Part shown: piece by piece, positions 23,484 to 33,462 of the stretch | Numbering within the stretch: the first letter of the stretch is position 1 | How the letters are laid out: each line of letters opens with the position of its first letter | Origin: Gliomastix tumulicola | Lineage: Eukaryota; Ascomycota; Sordariomycetes; Hypocreales; Bionectriaceae | Direction: 5' to 3' | NCBI GenBank assembly: GCA_001599755.1 | Contig: BCHX01000001.1 | Span: forward strand, 4,340,001 to 4,404,000 | DNA length: 64,000 nucleotides | Program-made: the position numbers and the translations under genes | Notes under the pieces: generated by a model | The model's database searches: none | Told to the model about the DNA's origin: nothing | What the model saw: only the letters and a program-made list of their open reading frames with translations

Positions 23484-25087
23484 TGCGTGCGTGCGTGTGT
23501 GTGTGTGTATTACCCAGTTACAGGTGTGGGAGAGCGAGAAGAGACAAAATAAACACGTAGTGGTGTATCAACTGCAGCAGCCGAAGACGTCACTGTACCA
23601 GGACGACGGTGGTCCTGGGGTATCTTGGCGGAGAGCGAGGGCAAAAGGTGGGATGTTGGAGAAATTCGTCTGTTCAAGTAAGACAGGGACCGTTGCGACT
23701 GGCAGAGAGCGGCGGATGGGTACTTGAGCCGCACATAGTCCAGGAAAATTCACAGATGATGACACAAAACAGGCAGAACAGCGTGAACTGGCCGCTCCTC
23801 GCGCCTTCGCGACCAAGTTCCGTTCACTTTCTCGGGGATACGACAAAACGATGAGTCGACGTTGGGACGACCTGGCCCAGTTGTGGGGCGGACTCGAGTG
23901 GAGGGGGGAGACACTGACACATGGTCTCGGGTACTTTCTTGTGGCGTGACAACTCGGCGGATCGGAGGGTAGACGCTACCTGTTTCATCCACGGCAGGCG
24001 CCACAGCGGGCTGTCATTGGCTGGAGACTTTTTGACAGGTTACTAATCCACTGATCCCCGGACATCTTGCGAGGCCGAAGACCGAGGGTCCGCTTTTTCT
24101 TTCATCTTTCGAAGTGTCTTGTGCATTGACAGGCGAGACACGTTTTATGCATGGTGGATAGAAACGATAATTCTTTGCTCCAGAATCTCACCCTCAACGT
24201 CAACCTCACGCAGATTGGCTGCCATACGAATCAGACTACGAGAACACCGAACCTCAGCGAGCTCAACCGAGGTCCTGCAGTCAGGATCGTCATTGCTCAG
24301 CGTCTACTCTCTCTCACTCTGGGATACTCCCTGCTGTGTCCCCCTGAAGCGACCGTCAACCGAGACACCGTGCCTCAGCTGAGAAAGAGAAGCAAGGAAG
24401 GGAAAGAAATGCGTTCTCGTGACGATTATATCCCCCCCGAACCTATATATAGATAGCCATCACGATCGAGCGGCCGCCAACGCGATACGCGCGCGCACAT
24501 CATCACCGCCTCTCAGAACCTAAGCTCGGTCCCGGTCCCCTGAGAGCTGAGCTGCCAGAGCAGACGCAACCCAGGGGATAGCCCGTCCCTCACGCCTCTG
24601 CTAGGCCGGTGATGGACGATCAGTAATACGAGTAGGAGATGAAGGGAGACTGCACATTGGACAGGTAATGATGGCGCTCAGACCAGCCCAGGTGTCGACG
24701 CACCCATACCCGTGTTGCTGCCCAACAAAATGCAGAATCGGACACACGAGGACAACACCCTCGTCGACTCTCGGCCGCAGGCAGGGTCAGCGTCGCGCAG
24801 CCCGACGGTAGGTGAAACCATGCAATTTCAGGCAGCCCGTAAAGACATGCCCTTCCTCCATGAACCCGTCCTGTCTCAGCATCCCGCGCGTGGGTGGGTG
24901 GATGTTCTTTAACGTGACACAGCTGCAAGCCCGGCGCGCGTGGGCTTTGTCAATAGTCCAGTGTCACATGAGTCGCAACGACCGAAGCCACCGCGGACAA
25001 TAATTACCATACATACATACATATTGCTCAGATATTATAGGTGTACTCTGATAAAACTATCCCTCCTGCCGGCCTATATCAAGTTCG

Positions 25088-25107
25088 AGATGCATGCATA
25101 TGCATCT
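25088..25107. repeat. Perfect inverted repeat, 8-bp arms
   Basis: AGATGCAT and its reverse complement ATGCATCT flank a GCAT spacer. The element overlaps the TGCATGCA type palindrome found elsewhere in the window. It could be a dimer binding site or chance. Confidence 0.7.
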
Positions 25108-25152
25108 TCCCCTTGTCGAATAACTGCATGTGCATGTGTATTGGACCTTGGG

Positions 25153-25168
25153 CCCCCCCCCCCCCCCC
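25153..25168 (+). repeat. 16-nt C homopolymer
   Basis: Uninterrupted run of 16 C in non-coding DNA, on the other strand a G-run able to form G-quadruplex-like structures. Its true length may be misread. Confidence 0.85.
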
Positions 25169-26165
25169 TCGTTCCGCCCTTCCCCGAGCCCTGTCTCTCT
25201 GAGCTGTATCGAAAGCATTGATCACCTTCAAGGCGACACCAGCCGCAGATCAACAAGACCGCCCTGGGCACAAGGCAACGCCAGGAAGCCCAGGCATCCG
25301 GACAGTCCAGGCAGGTGGCCAGCCGCCCCGTGTCCACACCGGTGAGCCGTACCAAGAAGTGGCCAGAGGAGCAATATCGTTACAGGGCGTGCACATGAGG
25401 CTGCATCAATCAATTCCGCAGGATTTCGAATCCTCGCCGGCAAACGGAGCGCGCCAGGCGGTCACCTGTCTCTCCCCCCCTCTCTCTCTTCCCTAAGCCC
25501 GCCCCCAACGACCACACAAAACCATGGTAGGAAAAACGAAATGACGACGGGATGCTACATGTTGTGAAACCTCTCTAGCCCTTCCCACCAGAGCAAGGGG
25601 CCTTGCGCTTGCACAGCGAGAGCTCCATTGAAAGGAAGGGAGGGGTCTGGCGTGACACCGCAAGACGGTGCATGCAATTGAACCACCATCGAGACGGCAA
25701 CTCCCACAGCCCTGGGGAGCCATGGAAGAGGAAGGGGGGGAGAGGAGGAGGAGGAGGAGAAGAATGTCACTGTCGAAGCCCGCTAGCCTCGTCCTCCGTA
25801 GATCCCGGATGTCGGCCCAGGGCCGGCCAGGAGATCTCTCCCCTGAAATTCGAAATTGACAGCAGGGACAGACCCTGTCGAGGCGTGTCGTAATAGCCTT
25901 CCCATCCGTCCGCCCGTCAAAAACCCTTTCTTTGCCTTCATATGTACAGACCAGACCGCCTGTCACTTTCCCGAAAGGCCATCGTAGTAGATAGACATGG
26001 GCTCAGGGATTTTGGCAAGGAGGTTAGCTCGGGCGGCGGCACACGCGCGTTTTGGCAGGGTCACACACCACCACCCCTTCTCAAGCCTCACCTTATACCT
26101 AGTAGGTACCTACCATACGTGATGCTGCTTCCCACGGAACTGCCCGTTTCACTGGATTCCCGGCA

Positions 26166-26167
<2 letters not shown>

Positions 26168-26247
<80 letters not shown>
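26168..26247 (+). repeat. 80-nt uninterrupted G homopolymer
   Basis: A run of 80 consecutive G with no interruption. It is far longer than other runs in the window. It lies in non-coding DNA about 2.7 kb upstream of the Zn2Cys6 gene start. It could be a genuine hyper-expandable tract or a sequencing/gap-filling artefact (two-colour chemistry reads no-signal as G). Confidence 0.9.
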
Positions 26248-26249
<2 letters not shown>

Positions 26250-26348
26250 AGGGAAACAGGGCAGAAGCCAGCCCAATCCAATGCTTTGTACAATAAACAG
26301 GCAGATCTCGCCAAGGTGCCAGGATGACCGCTTTCCCTCTCCACCGGG

Positions 26349-26400
26349 TGTGTGTGTGTGTGTGTGTGTGTGTCCGTCTGTCTGTCTGTCTGTCTGTCTG
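26349..26400 (+). repeat. Compound microsatellite (TG)n then (TCTG)n
   Basis: About 12 TG units at 26349-26373 are followed by six TCTG-type units at 26376-26400. A TG to TCTG transition is a classic compound microsatellite. Confidence 0.9.
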
Positions 26401-28400
26401 GCGCCATGTGTCAGCTGGCTGCGTGCGCTCAGTTTAAGCCTCTTGTCGACTGGTGTCCTCCAAAGCGGCTTAAGTCCAGCACCAGACGAAAGAAAAGCTG
26501 CACGCTGGTTCATGATCAGCTGCATGGGGGGGGGGGACAACGGAAATGGGGTCGCCAGAAGGGGGCGAGCAGAGAGCCAAGCAAACCGCACCAAAATTCC
26601 GACGGCGCGCGGACGTTAGAAGGCTGGCGCCATGCACTAAGCCAAGTTTAATGTATAAACCCGTCCAGTTGTCAACCTGTGAGAGGGAAGAAGGGAAGAA
26701 AAAAAAAGTGGCTGAGACGCGGGCAAGACTTGGCGGGCGGTTGTGCCAGCGTTGCATAACAGAAGAGACACACACACACCCCTCGCCCCTCTTCTTTCTT
26801 CATCCCTGTTCCCCCCATTCCTTGCCATGCCATGCTGTTTATGTGTGCGTGCCATGTGCAGCTTGCTGCAGCCATTCAGATGCAGACATCCTGACCGGTC
26901 CTGCAATCCTGATCAAGATTGAAATCTTCCTCCTCTCGCCCCGACCCCTGTCTGTGTGGAGAGGGAGAGAGACAGAGACAGAGAGAAGGGGGGAGTGTCG
27001 TGAAAGAGCCCCCCGGGGTGGGATAAGGACTGGGGAAAAGGGGGCGTGGATATAGCGGGAGGCGAACGAAGAAGAAGAGAGAAAGAAAGGCCCTTGCTCA
27101 GTGAAACAAGGGCGACCCCTGCGGACGACGTGCTAGAACATCCCCAGAAGCCATCATTTGGAAGGGGGCGTGAGGGCGACTAGACAGGCTATCCAGGCTA
27201 GCCTCGAGCTTAGCTACGGCTTTCGCATGATGACAGACTGGCTCCAGTCCGAGAGTCTAGGCGATCGACAGATGGGTTAGACAAGACAATCCATGGCCTC
27301 ATGGCTGCTCAGCTCTCACCGACCGCCGAATATCGCAGGAAGGCAATGGAAAAGGGAACAAGTCCGCCAGTTGTCACAGGCGGGCAGACTGACTATCTAT
27401 CTACAAGCTAGGAGGGCATCAACAAAAACCCCTCTTAATCGGGCCTGCAACCATGTCAGACGACAATCTGGTTGCCTGCCGGAGCCAGTCAGCATCTCAT
27501 CTGGAATCGGATCCGAAAGCCGCCTTTTTTGTTTTTTTTACCCTCCCCTTCCCGGGGGTCGGTCGTATGTGTCGTATGCACAGCGCACCAGTGACGCTAT
27601 CACGCATATCTGCCTCAGGGGTGGGAAAGGGGGGGGAGGGGGGGAGGCGAAAAAGAAGAGAAGGGTGCCTCCACCATTACTCCGAAGAGCTGCATTCTGT
27701 TCGCTGCATCTTGCCTTGTCTGTTTTTTTTTCCATTCCATCTTGTCCATCTCTCCAGGAAGTGGCAGGGGTCCCGCGTGTCAAAAGACACAAAGGACCAG
27801 TTTGCCTATCCCTGCCCCCTTTTCCGTGATAGCCAGACGCCCCCCGAAAATGTTCGGGCAGGCTTTCCAGACGCCCCCCCGCTAGCTGAATCTTGACATT
27901 TGGCACTATGGTTTTTTTTTCATCTCGCCTTCTACCGCCAAGCGGGCAAGCCACACACATCATGGGAACAATAGAATGGGCTGGCTCTAGTGTCGTTGAA
28001 ACGGTTTCCTTCTAGAGCCTAGCACATGCTGCAGCAGTGACATTCATGCTCGCCCCCCTCCCCTCCCCTCGATGACATGCCCAGACTAAGAACAAGGAGG
28101 GGGGGGGGAAGCACCACCCACTGACAGGAGTTCGCTTGTCACTGCTGTCACTGTCTGTCAGTTGTCAAGGTTAATGGGGAGGCGAGACTAGTGCGCTGTG
28201 CTCCTGAGTCGCGTCCAGGCTAGGAGATACTATTTGGAGAGAGGGAGAAGCAAATCAGAGCCCCCGAATGTGGCCGTCATAATACCAGGCAGAACGCCAC
28301 AAAGTCGGGAAACTTTCAGCCTCTCGGCGACCCCTTCATGAACGCCCCGAGTCAGTCAGCCATCCATCAATCTTCCTTGCGCCGCGGTACGAGGTTGGGT

Positions 28401-28437
28401 CCTCTCTCTCTCTCTCTCTCGCTCTCTCTCTCGCTCT
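28401..28437 (+). repeat. CT microsatellite, slightly interrupted
   Basis: CT repeat of about 37 nt interrupted twice by GCTC. No gene is associated with it. Confidence 0.85.
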
Positions 28438-28718
28438 GCCCTGTCGCATCCCCTGCCCGGTTACATCCTGTACCGCCCGGCTTCTGCGCTCTTCCGTTCG
28501 TGTATGTACGGTGCCGGAAGGCCGGGATATGTTGGGGGGACAAGGGGGGACTTTGGACTCAAGGCCTGACCGGTCAGGCGGCTCCCCTCCAATGTTACAT
28601 GCGTGTGTTGGTTGTGTCGTGGTGGCACAGGACTCGAAGATCTGCTGAAGAAGCTAGCTCTCGTCATTTCGACTCCCCCTTTTTTTCTTCCTTTTATCTC
28701 CCGTCAGCCTGCATATGG

Positions 28719-28739
28719 CACACACACACACACACACAC
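28719..28739 (+). repeat. CA microsatellite
   Basis: About ten CA units in non-coding DNA. Confidence 0.85.
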
Positions 28740-30050
28740 TGCGCCTGACCCGTCTGAGAAGGAAAAAAGGCCAGCACATGAGACAAGACCAAGGACGAAG
28801 CACCACCACCACCCGCCGGAAAGGCAGATCCCAAGGTTTGTCGATCCCCGTCGCCCCGGGAGTCGGTGCCTGTCCGCAGACAGGATAGTCATTAACCACA
28901 TGGGACGCCGGAAGAACGACAGGGCAGGAAGGAAGGAAGGGGGTGACGGCTGGTAACACCGACGTGCCCGACCGCCCTGAGAAGAAGAAGAAGCAGCAGA
29001 TCTCCTCCCAGTGGGCAGCCAGCCAGCAAGCAAACAACAGCGCGCGCGCGCGCGCACCGGCGACGCTAGTCCCCAGCAGATCCATCGTTCCTCATAGTGA
29101 TTTCGAAATGATGTGTCCGGCCCGCAGCGACGGGTCCGGCAGCACGCTTCCTCCCCTTTACTAAACTAACTCGAGTTTGTCACTCTGTCAGTGTCACTGG
29201 TCTGCCTACTGACTCGCTGGCCTGGGCCTGTTCGTCAAGTTCAGTTCACGAACCCTGCGCGTCTTTCGTAGCCCGTTAGCTCTGTCTGGGCACCGGATCA
29301 AACAGTCCTTTACTGTGAAAAAAAGGGTCGAGAGCCGGCGGCCTGGGGGGAGGGGGGGGGCGGCATGTCACAGCCCAACGTTGATGACCTGTAAACACAT
29401 CATAGTGTCAATCCAAGTCCCGTTTCAAAGGAAAGCCAGCCCGTAGGGAAACCTCGCCCCGACATCTCTTGGCCGCTGGGTGGCCAGGTGCTAGACAGAG
29501 TCAGGCAATCCGTGGCCCGGGCCAGATGACCGACCCCTTTCTCATCAAGCCACCTGCAACAGAATGCATTTAGCTTTGCCCATCAAACGGCATACGTCTT
29601 TTCCCCAAATCACCGCCGATGCACATCCCAGCCAGGGTCAAGTCAAAAATTCAAACCCCTGTCAATGGATCTTCGATGTTTCGGGGGCCGGGGGGTCAGT
29701 TTGGCTAGTGCAGTGCTCGTCCATCCCATGCCCGTAGCCTGAAGCTCAGTCCTTTTTTAATTCTGTTCAGCGAGCTATCCCTAAACGGCAAGCTTCGCGG
29801 AGGTCCGATCTCATCTTTTACTTGCTCGAAAAGCAAGGCCGTCACGAGAGAAAACATGTGGCTCGACGGCCTCCTCCTTCCTGAAAGTCGATAGTCAGAG
29901 AGAGGGCGGTGGGGGAAGAGGCGGCCGGGCTGATGTTGGATGAGACACGCCTTCAGCCGCCTCGGTCGCTTGCTCACGTTACCACGGGGCCAGGCAGATC
30001 TCATCCTGCCGTTATCGACGGGGGAAAGGAGGATTTCCCTTGCCGATCAG

Positions 30051-30110
30051 GCCAGCCAGCCAGTGCAAGGCGAAAGACGGCAGAGAGGGCTGGCTGGCTG
30101 GCTGGCTGGC
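30051..30110. repeat. Inverted repeat made of CAGC / GGCT tetranucleotide tracts
   Basis: GCCAGCCAGCCAG at 30051-30063 is the exact reverse complement of part of the GGCT tract at 30089-30110. The two arms can pair over at least 13 bp with a loop of about 25 nt. A CATGC pentanucleotide tract follows at 30203-30224. Confidence 0.7.
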
Positions 30111-30202
30111 TTCTGAGCTGGCCTGTCCGGAGGGAGCCCAGCCGAGTATCTCAAGCCTCAAGCGCCCCTGTTCTCGGGTGTCTCTCTCACCGAGCCCATG
30201 TC

Positions 30203-30224
30203 ATGCCATGCCATGCCATGCCAT
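30203..30224 (+). repeat. CATGC pentanucleotide microsatellite
   Basis: About four tandem CATGC units in non-coding DNA. Confidence 0.8.
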
Positions 30225-31112
30225 AGCCATGACCTTCCCCCATAGGGGCTGTGTATGCAAGTGCGGTTCTCCGCAGCCCTACTCGAGGAAGAGCACTGAG
30301 ACTACTGGGCAATTCCCTGAGACAGCCCAACTAGCGCCAGAGCTAGCAGGCATCAGTCTCCGTCGATTTATTAGTGACCTGAAAGGAAAAAAGGGCGGCG
30401 CGCCGCCGCTGAGAACGACAGCCGGGGGGGGGGGGGGGGAGTATGTCAATGATGGATTTGATTTGTGCTTGATGCTTTACATTTCGGAGATTTTTAGCTC
30501 GTCAAATAATATTTGGTTTCATCTGCTAAGATCGGCGGCAATCATAATATTGCCGTCCGTCGGATCCCTCAATCTTTGTTCTATACCTGACTTGGCCTCA
30601 TCTCGACTTTGCACCGGAGTTCCCAGCATTTCCATCTAAAGAAACTCGTTCGTTCATTTCGTACACTTGGTTGTAGGTTGTAGTAGTTGTAGTAATAGTA
30701 GTTGATAATCAAACAGCTTCTTGTCCCGCCTCTCTTTGCGCGTGACGTTAATGCCTGAAAGCATTCGTAGAAAGGTTGCCCTGTCTGTTTTTGGTCGTTC
30801 CTCTCCCATGCTACCAAAGGGAACCCGCTTCCAGCCCGTTGAAAAACCGTCAAATAACCCTTGCGCCGCCGTGTTTGCTTGTATATAATCCCGTCCCAAA
30901 TTCGTGAAAGTGCTGGAAATGCAGAGCTCCTCGGTGGTGGAGTTGGACCAATAAGAGGTGTATGTATGTATATGTGTGCCGCGTAATTAGGCGAAAGTAT
31001 ATGCAATTTCGAATCGAGTGCCATGGCACTACGTGGCGAACGTGCGAGTCCCCTGCTCGCGAGAGAGAGATATTCCTTGGCTAAGCGGAGCTATCCCCGA
31101 GACAATGTGCAT

Positions 31113-32611
31113 CTAGACGCTGCCTCTCTTGATAGCGCTGCGATTCTCGCCCAAGCTCTCTCCCTCGTCGTCGTACAGGCCGTGGCTGGCGCCCTCCCCG
31201 TCGCTGAGCGTCAGGGATCTGCTGCTGCCGTGGTGAAGCTCGAGACGCTCCGTCGAGGGCAGAACGTTGCCCTCGGATCCCCTGCCGCTCGTGGCGTCTG
31301 TCTCGACACGGGCATTGTTGATCATGGCGGGCAGCTGACGCCGTCTGGCGTTTATGAACCAGTTCGAGATTTGGTCTATTCCCATATGTTAGCATTAGAG
31401 ATCCGTGCAGGGCTTTCGTTGACCATTGTCACTCACTCATCTGTAGGCCAGTCTGACGCATCAGCTCCTGCTTCTCGTCCTCAGTAGGATACGGATGCGT
31501 CAGATGCGCCATGAACCAAGCCCGGAGCTTGTCAGTCGTTTCCTTGGGCAGGTTTCCTCGACGCTTGCGCGGCCCCTTCCCGTCGCCCATTGACATCCCG
31601 TTCATATCCCTGTACCGAGAGTCGTGGAAGTACGAGTAAGGTCCGGCAGAAAAGGGCGTCCGCTCGTAACCGCTTTGATACGAGGGGCTCGCCGGCGTCG
31701 TCGTCGTTGTCGTGCTGAGTGCTGGAAGATGTCCATGGTGATGGCGGTAAGGAGGATATTCATAAGAAGGCGGAGGAGGACCGTAACGATGGGGCGGAGG
31801 AGGCAGCCCAGCAGGAGTAGGTGGAGCAGGTGCAGGCGGATAATCTCGATACTCGTCGGCGTAGCGTTCTCTCGTAGGCGGCCGGACAGCAGCATGGCTT
31901 CTCTCGTGGGGCGGCATCGCAGGCGAATGGGCTCCCATAGGCGGAGGTGGTGGCGGAGCTCGAACATCCTGCCTCTCGTGGACGCTGCCTCTGCTCAGAG
32001 GCGGCCAAGCCTCAGCAGGCCGATGGCGAGGCGGGGAATGCGGAGGCGGTGGTATCGTCGACTCGAACCCGGCATGCAATCGAGGAATCTGTCTTGCCCT
32101 GTCCACCTCCTCCTCTTCGTGTCCACCTTCCCTCTTTCGCTTGTGATTCAAGGCCGGCGAGTGGACATACGTCGGCGATGTCAAAGAACCTCCATAGCTA
32201 GCAGGATTAGGTGATGTCTCAGCTGAGCGAGACGCCGGTTCCAGTGGTCTCTCAAGAATAGCAGGGATTGCCTGTGCGGAACACATGTTAGGATCTAAGT
32301 CACAGTGAGATCTGGGGCCGCATCCAAGGTTAACCTACCGATCTAATCGGCGGGAGCACTACTCGTGTCGACTCATTCGTCGCTTGCGGAGCGGGAGCCG
32401 GTACTGAGGGCGCGGATGATAGTGATGGCAGTGATGGTAGTGACGGCAGAGATGGGAGGGACGGAATCGGAGCAGCATCCCACGGGTATTCCTTGCGGAA
32501 GCCCGTGTGCGCTGAAGGTGCGGCGGTGAGCATAGCCATGTCGGACACTGTCGAGGATGATCCTCTCGAATGCTGGTTGGACTGTTGGCGCCGCTGAGGG
32601 CTATCTGCCAT
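31113..32611 (-). CDS. TALE/KN-type homeodomain transcription factor
   Basis: DNA-binding developmental regulator of the fungal KN/TALE class, resembling the Podospora pah1 group. Three exons: 32611-32339, 32271-31437 and 31375-31113, giving 456 aa. The homeodomain spans about residues 327-385. It has the TALE three-residue loop extension (HPYP) and the recognition helix NQISNWFINARRR, with WF-N invariant. The last intron splits the domain just before helix 3. The N-terminal half is Pro/His/Tyr-rich and likely disordered, with tandem Ser-Leu-Pro repeats (about residues 50-65). The start is the ATG before ADSPQRRQQS. A possible leader intron (32763-32663, GTTTGT to CTAG) would lie upstream. 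The gene is flanked by the two largest stretches without genes in the window, as often seen for developmental regulators. Confidence 0.88.
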
Positions 32612-33440
32612 TACAGGGCGAGAACTTGGACTCCAGAGAGGCCCGGCAGCGATCAACGCTGACTAGAAGAAGGGAGAAAAAAGACTCAGCCTCGTGATCC
32701 AGATGTCGGATCTGACAGCCCAGAAGGGGCAAGATCCGAGAACAGGCAGGGAAAGTGACAAACCTTGGAAGGGCCTGGTGAAAGGGTACGGCGTAGGTTG
32801 AGGTTCCGGGACGATTATACGGATGGGAGATGTTGAAAATAAGAGTAGACAAGACGTTCCGGCCAGTCCAGCAGACCAGGTTCCTCCTGCCTAGGCTCGG
32901 CAGAGTGTCGAAGGGTACAGAGACTAGTGACAGGCAGCTTCTTCGACTTGTCTGCCTTGAGTTCCTCCTATTACAACGCTGTCGGCTTCGGGTAAGAAGG
33001 GAGAAACGAAATGTAGACAACAGTCGGCAGCAGGCTCCGGGTCTGCGGTAGGGACAGATGTGTGCGGCTCGCGTGATGAGCCGAGTCCGACCAGACGATT
33101 CCCAATCAATGTCCGCTGCTCTTCGTATCGAAGCCGAACCTGAGAGTTGATTGCAGCGTACCGGCTCGAAGATGTCTAAGGAGAGGGGAAAGAAGAAGAA
33201 GCCTCGAAACAAGCGGAGGTCGGACGTGGATCAGAGGGACATGGAGATGTTTAAAAAGGGCTATAAGACGAACGTCCGTGTGGCAGTTTTAGCGCACACA
33301 CGTTGGCCTTTGCTACTGCTAGGGCATCATCCTAGCAGGCACACACCACCACTACCACGACCACTAGTAGAGTACTAGCATTGCTGGTAAGGAATGGTAT
33401 GTCAGGACGTACATGGAGCGGTATAGTACCACTCCATAGC

Positions 33441-33462
33441 GTGTGTGTGTGTGTGTGTGTGT
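33441..33462 (+). repeat. GT microsatellite
   Basis: Eleven GT units upstream of the homeobox gene. Confidence 0.85.

Larger units (their letters stand above)
23484..31112. other. 7.6-kb block with no gene seen, rich in simple repeats
   Basis: Lies upstream of the second Zn2Cys6 gene and downstream of the homeobox gene, both leftward. No open frame shows a recognisable domain or splice-linked exon. It holds most of the simple repeats in the window: C-run 25153-25168, G-run 26168-26247, TG/TCTG compound tract, CT, CA, GC, GGCT and CATGC tracts, and a G-run 30424-30439. It could be long promoter, long 3' UTR, or non-coding RNA; the sequence does not decide. Confidence 0.6.

Noticed and set aside
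25425..25450. Possible tRNA T-arm (GGATTTCGAATCC)
   Set aside because: Stem pairing around the TTCGA core is off by one, and no matching acceptor or anticodon arms were found on either strand.
25942..26619. 225-codon frame containing a polyglycine segment
   Set aside because: The frame exists only because of the 80-nt G run and the TG/TCTG microsatellite.
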